Shown here piece by piece: positions 55,981-64,000 of a stretch of 64,000 nucleotides of DNA. The stretch is from the NCBI GenBank assembly GCA_017592665.1, contig JAGFNW010000004.1, forward strand, positions 248,001 to 312,000. Reading direction: 5' to 3'. This stretch comes from Streptosporangiaceae bacterium NEAU-GS5. GTDB taxonomy: Bacteria; Actinomycetota; Actinomycetes; Streptosporangiales; Streptosporangiaceae. The position numbers and the translations under genes are program-made. Numbering within the stretch: the first letter of the stretch is position 1; each line of letters begins with the position of its first letter. The notes beneath the pieces were generated by a model. That model was not told the DNA's origin. It made no database searches and saw only the letters and a list, made by a program, of their open reading frames with translations.

Positions 55981-56789
55981 GTCATTCTCCAGGTCGAAAA
56001 GCGCCGTTCGAGCTGTACGAGAAGGGCGTTGAACAGCAGTCCCAGCACGGAGATCGTGATGATCCCGGCGTACATGTCGGTGATCCGGAAACTGGACTGG
56101 GCCTCGTTGATCAGGTGGCCGAGCCCTGCCTTGGCCCCCACCATCTCGGCGAACAGCAGGACGAGGATGGCGTACGCGCCCGCCAGCCTGATCCCCGTGA
56201 AGATGGCCGGCACGGCCGCCGGGAGCAGCACCTTCTGGAACAGCCGGATCGGCGACAATCCCATCGACCGGGCCGACTTGATCAGCAGCGGGTCGACCGT
56301 CTTCACCCCGCTCACCGTGTTCAGCAGGATGGGCCACGCGCACGCGTACATCACGAAGGCGATCTTCGAGCTCTCCCCGATGCCGAGGATCAGGATGAAG
56401 ACCGGCAGCAGCGCCACGGCCGAGGTGTTGCGGAACAGTTCGAGCACCGGGGTCAGGAATTCGGCGACCGGACGATACCAGCCGATGAGCAGCCCGAGTG
56501 GGATCGCCACCACGATCGCGAGCCCGAAGCCGGCCAGCGACCGCACCAGGCTGGCCTGCAGGTTTTCGGCCAGCATGCCGTCGCCGGCCAGGTTCCACAG
56601 GGCCGCGAGGTCCTCCGAGACCGGCGGCAGGAACACCCGGTCGACCAGCCCGAGCCGGGGCAGCGCCTCCCATATCGCCAGCAGCGCCACGATGGCCACC
56701 GAGCGCCGCAGCACGCGCTCAGGCCGCCGCAGCACGCGCTCAGGCCGCCGCGACGCCCGATCAGGCCGTCTCGACACGAGGTCACGCAA
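55977..56789 (-). CDS. ABC transporter permease (SsuC-like)
   Basis: A 270-residue permease with about six helices and the coupling loop IKSARSMGLSPIRLFQKVLLPAAVPAIFTGIRLAGAYAI. The N-terminus has the direct repeat RRPERVLRRPERVLRR, encoded by a 21-base DNA duplication near 56710-56750. TTG at 56789 lies 8 bases inside the ATPase gene; GTG at 56777 is an alternative start. Confidence 0.88.
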   Translation of the reverse strand: MRDLVSRRPDRASRRPERVLRRPERVLRRSVAIVALLAIWEALPRLGLVDRVFLPPVSEDLAALWNLAGDGMLAENLQASLVRSLAGFGLAIVVAIPLGLLIGWYRPVAEFLTPVLELFRNTSAVALLPVFILILGIGESSKIAFVMYACAWPILLNTVSGVKTVDPLLIKSARSMGLSPIRLFQKVLLPAAVPAIFTGIRLAGAYAILVLLFAEMVGAKAGLGHLINEAQSSFRITDMYAGIITISVLGLLFNALLVQLERRFSTWRMT

Positions 56790-57579
56790 CGGGGACCGCC
56801 TCCTCCTGCCGCGCCGCCGCGACCTCCTCGCGCAGCAGGTTCCAGATGTGGTGCCGGTAGGCCCCGAACTCCGGATCCGCGCGCAGATCCTCCGAGCGGC
56901 TGTCGAGCGCCACGTCCACGACCGCCTTGATCCGCCCGGGCCGCGAGGTCATCACCGCGACCCGCTGACCCAGCACGACGGCCTCGTCGATGCCGTGCGT
57001 GATGAAGACGATCGTCTTGCCGGTCTTCTCCCAGATCCGCAGCAGCTCCTCCTGCAGCGTCTCCCGGGTCTGCGCGTCCAGGGCGGCGAACGGCTCGTCC
57101 ATCAGCAGCACGTCCGGGTCGAAGGCCAGGCTCCGCGCGATCGCCACCCGCTGCCGCATCCCGCCGGACAGCTCGTGCGGGTAGCGGTCGCCGAACCCGT
57201 CCAGCCCCACCAGCGCGAGAAAGTGCCGCGCCCGCTCCAGCCGCTCTCTTTTCGGTACGGCTTTCGCCTCCAGCCCGAAGGCGATGTTGGCCAGCGCCGT
57301 ACGCCACGGGAACAGGGCGTACTGCTGGAACACTATCCCCCGGTCGAGCCCCGGCCCGCTGATCGGCGTCCCTCCGACGAGGATCGCGCCCGAGGTCGGC
57401 GAGGTCAGCCCGGCGATCAGGTCGAGCAGCGTGGACTTGCCGCAGCCGCTCGGCCCGACCAGGGTGAGGAACTCGCCCGCGGCCACGTCGAGCGTGACGT
57501 CCTCGACCGCGACGAACGGCCGGCCCACACCTCTGACCTCGAAGGCCTTGCGGACGTTCCGGATCTCGATGGCGGTCAC
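56782..57579 (-). CDS. ABC transporter ATPase (SsuB-like)
   Basis: A 265-residue ATPase: Walker A GPSGCGKST, FQQYALFPWRTALANIAFGLE, signature LSGGMRQR, Walker B VLLMDEPFAALD, IVFITHGIDEAVVLGQRVAVMTSRPGRI. This is the nitrate/sulfonate/taurine importer class. GTG 57579 overlaps the stop of the binding-protein gene (GTGA). Confidence 0.92.
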   Translation of the reverse strand: MTAIEIRNVRKAFEVRGVGRPFVAVEDVTLDVAAGEFLTLVGPSGCGKSTLLDLIAGLTSPTSGAILVGGTPISGPGLDRGIVFQQYALFPWRTALANIAFGLEAKAVPKRERLERARHFLALVGLDGFGDRYPHELSGGMRQRVAIARSLAFDPDVLLMDEPFAALDAQTRETLQEELLRIWEKTGKTIVFITHGIDEAVVLGQRVAVMTSRPGRIKAVVDVALDSRSEDLRADPEFGAYRHHIWNLLREEVAAARQEEAVPVA

Positions 57580-58589
57580 GAGACGGCCCCTTCGGCGTAC
57601 GGATTGAACCGGTTGGTGTAGAGGTCCTTGACCGCGACCTGGCCGGGCTTGATCTCGCCTTCGGTGGTCAGCCAGTCGATCCAGCGCTGGAAGTCCTGGT
57701 CGGCGATGGCGCCCCCCTTGGCGTCCACGCCGTAGCTCTTCCAGTAGCCGACCGTAGAGGCGTTCTCCTGGCGGTGCCGCTTGGCGATGATCTCCTTGAA
57801 CTTCGCGATGACTTCCTCCTTCGAGTGGGTGTGCGTCCATTCGATGGCCTTGGCCACGCCCGCGACGAACGTCTTCGCGGTGTTCGGATTGCGGGCGATG
57901 AAGTCGTCGCGGAGCACGTACGAGCCGCCGCTGAACGACCCGAACAGGTCGGTGTCGGCGAACAACTGCCGCACCCCGCCGTGCGCGTTGGCCGCGTCCT
58001 CGAGGACCCCGCCGAGGGCGCCCACGTCGACCTGGTTCTGCCGCATGGCCTGCTCGGTGTTGACCGGCGGCACCACGATCAGCTCCACCTGGTCGATCTC
58101 GGCGGGCGTGAGGCCGCCGCGCTTGAGGTACTCCTTGGTCACCGCTTCGGCGTGCGCGCCGAGCGTGTTGACGCCGATCTTCTTGCCGATCAGGTCGCGC
58201 GGGCCTTTGATCGGGCTGCCGGACAGGACGTAGAAGTGGCTGCCCACCACGTCGTTCGAGCCGTAGTAGCTGACGACGGCCGTGATGGGCGCGCCGCTGG
58301 CGCGGAGCTTGACGATCGCGCCGTTGAAGGCGCCGCCGAAGTCGGTCTGGCCGGTCGCGGCCGACTGGATGTCCTGCGGGCCGCTGATGGTGTCGCCCAC
58401 CCACCTCAGCCGTACGCGACCGAGGTAGCCGAGGCCTTCCGCCAGTTCAGCCGGGGTGACCGCGCCCGCGTTCCCCTGATACCGGAGCTCGGTGACCTCG
58501 CCCCCGCCCTCGGACGCCGCGCGGCCCGAACACCCGGCGCCGGCGGTGACGGTGACGACGAGGGCGAGAACGACGGAGAAACGGTTCAT
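57576..58589 (-). CDS. ABC transporter substrate-binding lipoprotein (SsuA/NMT1-like)
   Basis: A 337-residue binding protein. The signal MNRFSVVLALVVTVTAGAGC gives a lipoprotein (GC at the lipobox). The mature part ELRYQGNAGAVTPAELAEGLGYL, TDFGGAFNGAIVKLRASGAPI, DLIGKKIGVNTLGAHAEAV is the NMT1/sulfonate-type fold. First gene of the operon with a readable promoter just upstream (58598-58626). Confidence 0.9.
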   Translation of the reverse strand: MNRFSVVLALVVTVTAGAGCSGRAASEGGGEVTELRYQGNAGAVTPAELAEGLGYLGRVRLRWVGDTISGPQDIQSAATGQTDFGGAFNGAIVKLRASGAPITAVVSYYGSNDVVGSHFYVLSGSPIKGPRDLIGKKIGVNTLGAHAEAVTKEYLKRGGLTPAEIDQVELIVVPPVNTEQAMRQNQVDVGALGGVLEDAANAHGGVRQLFADTDLFGSFSGGSYVLRDDFIARNPNTAKTFVAGVAKAIEWTHTHSKEEVIAKFKEIIAKRHRQENASTVGYWKSYGVDAKGGAIADQDFQRWIDWLTTEGEIKPGQVAVKDLYTNRFNPYAEGAVS

Positions 58590-58597
58590 GACCCCAG

Positions 58598-58626
58598 ACG
58601 CTAGGCACGCCCGAGGATAAAGTCAA
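58598..58626 (-). promoter_or_regulatory. Promoter of the sulfonate-type operon
   Basis: Minus-strand TTGACT (-35, 58621-58626), 17-base spacer, TAGCGT (-10, 58598-58603). The predicted start of transcription is close to the ATG at 58589, with CTGGGGTC just before it. The surrounding 58610-58650 is AT-rich compared with the rest of the window. Confidence 0.6.
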
Positions 58627-58641
58627 TATTTCCTACCTGTT

Positions 58642-59682
58642 TTACATAAAATGCCAGATCTCCGGGACGCCCGGCTCGCGCCTGAGCCGGCCGCGGGCCT
58701 CCAGCCAGTGCAGATGGGCGAGCGTCTCGTTGTTGGCGGCCCGCCGCATGAACGGCGGAATCGTCTCCCACGGCCGCGACCACGTCAGCCGGGTCGCGAT
58801 CTGCCAGCAGGTGAGCCCGTCGGCGACCGCCTCGATCTCCTTCAGCCGCGCCTCGTGGTGCGCGATCACGTAGTCCACCCGGTCGGCCAGCTCGAGGAAG
58901 CGATACTCGTGGGCCGGCAGCACCTCGTCGACGTCCAGCTTGCCGACCGCGCGGAGCCCGTCGAGGTAGTCGGCGAGCGGGTTCGGCGCCGACTGCGGGT
59001 GCACCGCCACGATCGGCGTGATCTTGGCGAGCACGTGGTCCCCGGAGAACAGCACCCGCCGATCCGGCTCCACGAAACACAGATGCCCGGGTGAATGGCC
59101 AGGCGTCCAGATGGCCCGCAGATCCCAGCCGGGGAGGTCGAGCCTCTCTCCGTCCTCGATCAGGCGGTCGGGCTTGGCCATGGTCACCATGTGCCGGATC
59201 ATCATGGACGCCGCGGCCAGCTCCTCCGCGGCCCCCGCCGGCACCCCGCACCGCTCCAGCAGCGCCTTCTCCTTGGCCACCAGGGCGTCGATGGCCTCGT
59301 CGTCGTAGCGGCCGTGCAGCAGCGCGGCGTCGGCCGGATGCAGCCCGATCCAGGCCCCGGACATCTCGCGGATGCGGCCGGCCAGGCCGTAGTGGTCGAT
59401 GTGGATGTGCGTGATGAGCGCGCCCTTGACGTCCGTGATGGCGTAACCCGCGACCGCCAGCCCCGCCACCAGCGCGTTGTACGCCTCGTCGGTGTTCCAC
59501 CCGGCGTCGATGATCGCCACCCCGTCCGGCAGCTCGAGCGCGTACACCAAGACGTATCGCAGCGGGTTGACCGGGATCGGCACAGGGATCGACCAGAGCC
59601 CCGGCCTGACCAGTTCGACATCGGGAATCGTCCCGCCCACCCACGCCGCCCGCTGGTCTTCACTCGCCGCTGTCACCCGCAT
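58642..59682 (-). CDS. MBL-fold metallo-hydrolase (paralogue of 33007-34029)
   Basis: A 346-residue hydrolase closely related to the one in the steroid region: GLWSIPVPIPVNPLRYVLVY, THIHIDHYGLAG metal motif, AIWTPGHSPGHLCF, LFSGDHVLAKI, LPAHEYRFLEL and the same C-terminal winged tail (LTCWQIATRLTWSRPWETIPPF). ATG 59682. The stop is 53 bases before the sulfonate operon. Upstream, TGTTCTA at 59712-59718 resembles half of a KstR site, suggestive only. Substrate unknown. Confidence 0.85.
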   Translation of the reverse strand: MRVTAASEDQRAAWVGGTIPDVELVRPGLWSIPVPIPVNPLRYVLVYALELPDGVAIIDAGWNTDEAYNALVAGLAVAGYAITDVKGALITHIHIDHYGLAGRIREMSGAWIGLHPADAALLHGRYDDEAIDALVAKEKALLERCGVPAGAAEELAAASMMIRHMVTMAKPDRLIEDGERLDLPGWDLRAIWTPGHSPGHLCFVEPDRRVLFSGDHVLAKITPIVAVHPQSAPNPLADYLDGLRAVGKLDVDEVLPAHEYRFLELADRVDYVIAHHEARLKEIEAVADGLTCWQIATRLTWSRPWETIPPFMRRAANNETLAHLHWLEARGRLRREPGVPEIWHFM

Positions 59683-60959
59683 GCCCCCGATTCTGCCCCC
59701 TGCCCGAATCTTGTTCTACTCGGGGTCCCGTGGTCGGCTCCGGCAGGCGCGGGAAGGCGCAGGTAGAGGAGGGCGGAGGCGAGGACGAGGACGGCGGCGA
59801 GGGTCCAGGTGCCGGACAGGCCGAGGAGGGCGGTCAGCGGGCCGAGGGCCAGGGCGGACGCCATGCCGCCGAATCGCAGCAGCAGGGATTCGACCGACAT
59901 GACGGTGGCGCGGTGGGCGGAGCCGACGCGAAGGTGCATGAGCTCGGTGTGGATCAGCTCGCTGACGGCCAGGCCCGTGAAGATCAGCACGTACGCCAGG
60001 GCGGCGCAGACGATCGCGGCCGTCCCCGTGAGGGCCGCCGTGGCCGCCAGGGCCGCGACGGCGGCCGAGGTGACGACGGTGCCGGCGATGGCGGTGGCGA
60101 CGGAGGAGCGCAGCCGGCGGGCGATGAGCGGCGCGAGCGCGGAGCCGGCCGCGTTGGCGCCGAAGCCGAGGGCCGCCACCAGGGAGTAGGCGCCCGCGGA
60201 GCCGAGGCGGAGCGGGGTGAGCATCTCGATGAGGTTGAGCATCACGCCGGTGGCCACCGCGATGAGCAGCAGGCGGCCCAGCCCCCGGTCGCGCAGGCCC
60301 AGGCGGGCGCCGGCGAGGACGGTCGACGGCACTCCGGCCAGGACCGCGCGGGCCGGGACGCGCGGCCGGCGCGGCGAGGGCATGGCGAACAGGACGGTGC
60401 CGAGCAGGACCGCGGCCGCGCCGGCGCCGAGTTGGGCGGGGAGCGTGAGCGAGCCGGTGACCTGCGGGATCGCGCCGCCAAGCAGGGTGCCGACGGCCAG
60501 GGCGGCCGCGCCGGCGAACCCGCCGCGGGCCAATCCGGGCTTGAGATCGGCGCCGGGGCCTTCGGCCTCGTGCAGCATGTCGACATACCAGGCCTGGGCG
60601 GGGCCGCTGGAGAGGGCCCGGGCCACACCCTTGAGCGCCGCAGCCGCCAGGAACGCCCCCAGCGTGGTGGCCACCGACATCAGGGCCATACCGGCGGCGG
60701 TGAACGCGGCCGAGGCCGCGAGGACCGTGCGCCGCCCGATCACGTCGGCCAGGCCGCCCGTGGGCAGTTCGAGCGCGACCACGGTGACCGAGAAGACGGC
60801 CGTCGTGACCCCGATCTCGGCGACGCTGAGGCCGCGGTGGGCCATCAGCAGGACCTGCGGCGCGATCATCAGACCGATCGGAAGCCACGACAGGAATTCG
60901 ACGAGGGCGTACCTCCGGCGGATGTTCATGCCGGACATCGCGGTGAGGCTGTTGTTCAT
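59673..60959 (-). CDS. Major facilitator superfamily transporter
   Basis: A 428-residue MFS protein with about 12 hydrophobic segments. VALELPTGGLADVIGRRTVLAASAAFTAAG carries the loop-2/3 signature GGLADVIGRR. The start at 60959 (MNNSLTAMSG) overlaps the stop of the ArsR-type regulator (ATGA), so it is probably the efflux pump controlled by that regulator. The substrate is unknown. Its last 10 bases overlap the hydrolase start. Confidence 0.9.
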   Translation of the reverse strand: MNNSLTAMSGMNIRRRYALVEFLSWLPIGLMIAPQVLLMAHRGLSVAEIGVTTAVFSVTVVALELPTGGLADVIGRRTVLAASAAFTAAGMALMSVATTLGAFLAAAALKGVARALSSGPAQAWYVDMLHEAEGPGADLKPGLARGGFAGAAALAVGTLLGGAIPQVTGSLTLPAQLGAGAAAVLLGTVLFAMPSPRRPRVPARAVLAGVPSTVLAGARLGLRDRGLGRLLLIAVATGVMLNLIEMLTPLRLGSAGAYSLVAALGFGANAAGSALAPLIARRLRSSVATAIAGTVVTSAAVAALAATAALTGTAAIVCAALAYVLIFTGLAVSELIHTELMHLRVGSAHRATVMSVESLLLRFGGMASALALGPLTALLGLSGTWTLAAVLVLASALLYLRLPAPAGADHGTPSRTRFGQGAESGACG

Positions 60960-61516
60960 GTCGGCCGCCGGACTGGGAAGGCGGCCATGGAGACCGCGAC
61001 GACCTCGGCGCCGGGGGCGTCGGCGTCGTGTTCGGCCATTTCGCGGACGAGTTCGGCGAAGCGGTCGTGGAGCTCCGCGAGCGTCGAGGGGCGCAGCCGT
61101 ACGCTGTCGTCGCTCATGCCGGCCGCGTCGAGCCATTCCACCGGCCACTCCGCGGACTCGAAGTCGCGCCAGTGGCCGACCAGCACGTCGATCTGCCGCT
61201 GGCGCATGAACAGCGTCGCCTCGCGGCCCTCTGGCGTGGCGGCGAGCTCGGAGTTGCTCCACGAGGTGTAGCGGTGGACCGAGCGCCAGCGGCGCTCGCG
61301 CCGGTCGCGCGGCTCGGGGACCTCCTCGACGAAGCCGAACCGGGCCAGCTGACGCAGGTGGTAGCTGGTCGATCCGGAGCTCTCCCCGAATCTGGCCGCG
61401 AGCTCGGTCGCGGTGGCCGGGCCGTCGGTGCGCAGCGCGCCGAGCAGCCGCACCCGGACGGGGTGGGCGACCGCTTTCAAGACCGCTGGATCCGAGATCC
61501 GATAGACATCAGCCAT
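60956..61516 (-). CDS. ArsR-type winged-helix regulator
   Basis: A 186-residue regulator: DPAVLKAVAHPVRVRLLGALRTDGPATATELAARFGESSGSTSYHLRQLARFGFVEEV is the DNA-binding domain (residues 9-66). The longer C-terminal part (YTSWSNSELAAT, VGHWRDFESAEWPVEWLDAAGM) is characteristic of a subgroup that often precedes MFS pumps. No Cys metal site is seen. ATG 61516 follows TTTGGAGT, and twin operators lie just upstream. Confidence 0.9.
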   Translation of the reverse strand: MADVYRISDPAVLKAVAHPVRVRLLGALRTDGPATATELAARFGESSGSTSYHLRQLARFGFVEEVPEPRDRRERRWRSVHRYTSWSNSELAATPEGREATLFMRQRQIDVLVGHWRDFESAEWPVEWLDAAGMSDDSVRLRPSTLAELHDRFAELVREMAEHDADAPGAEVVAVSMAAFPVRRPT

Positions 61517-61530
61517 ACTCCAAAGATAAC

Positions 61531-61552
61531 TTTGCAAACTTTCATTTGCAAA
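61531..61552. promoter_or_regulatory. Twin TTTGCAAA operators of the ArsR-MFS pair
   Basis: TTTGCAAA occurs at 61531-61538 and 61545-61552, 14 bases apart. Each is a perfect 8-bp palindrome. A minus-strand promoter TTGCAA-N16-TTATCT overlaps them, with the start of transcription close to the ATG at 61516. Confidence 0.65.
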
Positions 61553-61630
61553 GCTTCCTTGGCAATCTGAAAATTTCATCGGACATTTCAGGCAGACGGC
61601 TGGTCAGGGGATTGTCGCGACCCCGCATCG

Positions 61631-61691
61631 TTGACGGCTTTCGAAACCTGCGAGAAACATCGAGACCTAGCCCTGCTTGGGAGCGCTCCCA
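61631..61691 (+). promoter_or_regulatory. Cellulase promoter and CelR/CebR-type box
   Basis: TTGACG (-35, 61631-61636) with a poor -10 near 61655 precedes the perfect 14-base palindrome TGGGAGCGCTCCCA (61678-61691). This is the operator known for the LacI-type cellulose regulator CelR/CebR in actinobacteria. It lies 46-59 bases before the GH9 start. Confidence 0.85.
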
Positions 61692-61736
61692 CCCCTGCCT
61701 CGCACCCAGCTCCACTGCCCCGTGCAAAGGACTCCC

Positions 61737-64000
61737 GTGAGACGACGACCATTCAGCATTCTCGCCGCCACCGCACTGGTGATGGCCTGCCTGGCCCCCA
61801 CAGCGGCCGGCGCGGAAGGGCCGGAACAGATCGGCAACGGCACCTTCGACACCACCGACGCCCCCTGGTGGCACACCGGCAACCTGACCGTCACCATCGA
61901 CAACGGGCAGCTGTGCGCCGACGTCCCCGGCGGCACGGTCAACCCGTGGGACGCGATCATCGGGTACGACAACGTGCCGCTGCTCAACGGCGAGACGTAC
62001 GCCTACAGCTTCTTCGCCACGGCCACGCCGGGACGGGTGATCACGGCGCTGGTCCAGCTGCCGATCGACCCCTTCACCCAGTATCTGTCGGCCCACCCCG
62101 ACCTCAGCGTCTCGGGCAACACCTACAACTACACCTTTACCTCCCCGGTCGACCTGCCCACCGGCCAGGTGGCCTTCCAGATCGGCGGCAGCGCCACGCC
62201 GTGGCGGTTCTGCGTCGACAACGTCTCGCTCAAGGGCGGCGCCGAGCCCGTCGTCTACAAGCCGGACACCGGGCCGCGCGTGCGCGTCAACCAGGTCGCG
62301 TACCTGCCGAAGGGCCCGAAGGGCGCGACCCTGGTCACCGACGCGACCAGCCCGCTCCCCTGGCAGCTCAAGCGCGCCAACGGCACGGTCGCCAAGTCCG
62401 GCACGACCACCCCGCGTGGCGTGAACGCGACCTCCGGGCAGAACGTCCACTCCATCGACTTCAGCTCGTTCACCACGGCCGGGCAGGGTTACACGCTGGT
62501 CGCCGACGGTGAGACCAGCCGGCCGTTCGACATCGACGCCGCCGCCTACCAGACGCTCGCCGCGGACGCGCTGAAGTTCTTCTACACGCAGCGCAGCGGC
62601 ATCGCGATCTCCGACGCGCTGCGCCCCGGCTACGCCCGCCCGGCCGGCCACATCGGCGTCGCCCCCAACCAGGGCGACACCAGCGTCCCCTGCCAGGCCG
62701 GCGTCTGCGACTACCGGCTCGACGTGTCAGGCGGCTGGTACGACGCCGGCGACCACGGCAAGTACGTGGTGAACGGCGGCATCTCGGTGGCCCAGGTCAT
62801 GGGCACGTTCGAGCGCACGAAGAACGCGGTCACCTCGGCCGCCACGCCCAACCTCGTCATCCCGGAGAGCGGCAACGCCGTGCCGGACATCCTCGACGAG
62901 GCCCGCTTTGAGCAGGAGTTCCTGCTCAAGATGCAGCGCCCGGACGGCATGGTCCACCACAAGATCCACGACCAGAACTGGACCGGCCTGCCGCTGCTGC
63001 CCAACATCGACCCGCAGCCGCGTGAGCTGCACCCGGTCTCGACGGCCGCGACGCTGAACCTCGCCGCCGCCGCCGCTCAGGCGGCCCGCGTGTACGCCCC
63101 GTACGACGCGGCCTTCGCGGCCAAGAACCTGGCCGCCGCGCGCAAGGCGTGGGCCGCGGCCAAGGCCAACCCCGCCATCTACGCCTCGGTGACCGACGGC
63201 AACGGCGGCGGCACGTACGACGACACCAACGTGACCGACGAGTTCTACTGGGCGGCGGCCGAGTTGTACATCACCACCGGCGAGAAGGAGTTCAAGGACT
63301 TCGTGACCTCCTCGCCGCTGAACACGGCCGACATCTTCACCGACCACGGGTTCAGCTGGCAGTCCGTGGCCCCGCTCGGCCGGATCGACCTCGCGACCGT
63401 GCCCAACAACCTGCCCGGGCGGGCCGCCGTCCGCCAGTCGGTGGTCGCGGGCGCCGACAAGTACCTGGCCATCGCCAACGGCAACGCCTACGGCTCGCCG
63501 TACGACCCGGACTCCTATGACTGGGGCTCCGACAGCCAGGTGGCCAACAACATCAACGTGATCGGCGCGGCGTACGACGTCTCGGGCGACCTGAAGTATC
63601 GCAACGCGGCCCTCCAGGGGGTCGACTACCTGCTCGGCCGGAACGCGCTCAACATGTCGTACATCACCGGCTACGGCGAGGCGAACGCGCACAACGAGCA
63701 CAGCCGCTGGTACGCGCACTCGCTCGACGCCGCCCTGCCCAACCCGCCGCACGGCACCTTGTCCGGCGGCCCGAACTCCGGCATCCAGGACCCGGTGGCG
63801 CAGGCCAACCTGATGGGCTGCAAGCCCCAGTTCTGCTACATCGACGACGTCGGCTCCTACGCCACCAACGAGGAGGCCATCAACTGGAACTCGGCGCTGT
63901 CGTGGACCACGGGCTTCATCGCCGGCCAGGGTGACGGCACGGCGCCGAAGCCGGGCAACTGCAAGGTCACGTACGCGGTCCCGGTCTCGGTCCCGCAGGG
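61737..64000 (+). CDS. Secreted GH9 cellulase, 3' end outside the window
   Basis: A GTG at 61737 (after AAAGGA) opens a frame that continues to the right edge (about 754 codons). Residues 1-26 are a signal peptide ending at AGAEG. Residues about 30-165 are a CBM4/9-type carbohydrate module ([14 protein letters not shown]...[10 protein letters not shown]). An Ig-like CelD_N domain follows (about 180-265, [19 protein letters not shown]). The GH9 (alpha/alpha)6 domain starts near 275, with the catalytic motif [12 protein letters not shown] (D336/D339). Late features include [27 protein letters not shown]. It cleaves beta-1,4-glucan. A further domain begins at [14 protein letters not shown] near the edge. 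Confidence 0.93.
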   Translation, partial: MRRRPFSILAATALVMACLAPTAAGAEGPEQIGNGTFDTTDAPWWHTGNLTVTIDNGQLCADVPGGTVNPWDAIIGYDNVPLLNGETYAYSFFATATPGRVITALVQLPIDPFTQYLSAHPDLSVSGNTYNYTFTSPVDLPTGQVAFQIGGSATPWRFCVDNVSLKGGAEPVVYKPDTGPRVRVNQVAYLPKGPKGATLVTDATSPLPWQLKRANGTVAKSGTTTPRGVNATSGQNVHSIDFSSFTTAGQGYTLVADGETSRPFDIDAAAYQTLAADALKFFYTQRSGIAISDALRPGYARPAGHIGVAPNQGDTSVPCQAGVCDYRLDVSGGWYDAGDHGKYVVNGGISVAQVMGTFERTKNAVTSAATPNLVIPESGNAVPDILDEARFEQEFLLKMQRPDGMVHHKIHDQNWTGLPLLPNIDPQPRELHPVSTAATLNLAAAAAQAARVYAPYDAAFAAKNLAAARKAWAAAKANPAIYASVTDGNGGGTYDDTNVTDEFYWAAAELYITTGEKEFKDFVTSSPLNTADIFTDHGFSWQSVAPLGRIDLATVPNNLPGRAAVRQSVVAGADKYLAIANGNAYGSPYDPDSYDWGSDSQVANNINVIGAAYDVSGDLKYRNAALQGVDYLLGRNALNMSYITGYGEANAHNEHSRWYAHSLDAALPNPPHGTLSGGPNSGIQDPVAQANLMGCKPQFCYIDDVGSYATNEEAINWNSALSWTTGFIAGQGDGTAPKPGNCKVTYAVPVSVPQ

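Noticed and set aside
58610-58650. Possible riboswitch or T-box before the sulfonate-type operon
   Set aside because: The spacer is only 52 bases and the promoter start lies next to the ATG, leaving no leader for a structured RNA.

Overview
The window is about 64 kb of GC-rich DNA from a filamentous-type actinobacterium. The evidence is many GTG/TTG starts, dense ATGA/GTGA gene overlaps, a maltosyltransferase-type glycogen pathway, a KstR-like steroid regulon and a CelR-type cellulase operator. A member of the Streptosporangiales is plausible, but that is an inference from gene content only. I see no rRNA, tRNA, insertion sequence, prophage or CRISPR array.

Layout. 1-2075: end of a crotonase gene, a low-complexity gap and a small coiled-coil protein. 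2076-17048: the alpha-glucan block, with glycogen phosphorylase (minus) divergent from glgE-treS-mak and then glgB. Between mak and glgB sits a 4.7-kb accessory insert: a FAD monooxygenase divergent from an unusual TetR protein with an added C-terminal helix-turn-helix, a copper amine oxidase split into two overlapping genes, and a DUF4328 membrane protein. 16941-24693: a decayed DMT transporter, SppA, a flavin reductase, a 42-bp perfect palindrome among short repeats, an osmoprotectant ABC operon, and a sigma-like protein with a C-terminal membrane anchor.

24690-34029 and 43078-53715: steroid (sterol/bile-acid type) side-chain catabolism. A fadD-chsE1-chsE2-chsH2-chsH1-ltp2 operon is divergent from a KstR-like regulator, followed by fadA5 and a metallo-hydrolase. 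Further along are a CYP125-like P450, an FMN-protein/ferredoxin/alcohol dehydrogenase operon, and a ChsB1-like dehydrogenase. KstR-type operators recur through this region and two KstR2-type operators are also visible. The ring-degradation genes are not in the window.

34028-43027: a GntR regulator, a DUF429 gene, GC-rich tandem repeats, a DUF1275 membrane protein, an NlpC/P60 hydrolase, and a six-gene operon for the complete non-phosphorylative L-fucose pathway. That operon carries the same ACATCGGATGT operator as the distant GntR gene. 44313-49120: gmd, then a coupled glycosyltransferase/methyltransferase/toroid-protein set and another methyltransferase, of unknown product. 50907-51600: a VapBC-type module. 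53730-58626: an aliphatic-sulfonate-like ABC transporter with a flavin-dependent monooxygenase and two flavin reductases. 58642-64000: a second metallo-hydrolase, an ArsR-MFS pair, and a GH9 cellulase under a CelR box that runs off the end.

All coordinates, starts and motif positions come from reading the sequence. Functions come from family recognition without database searches.
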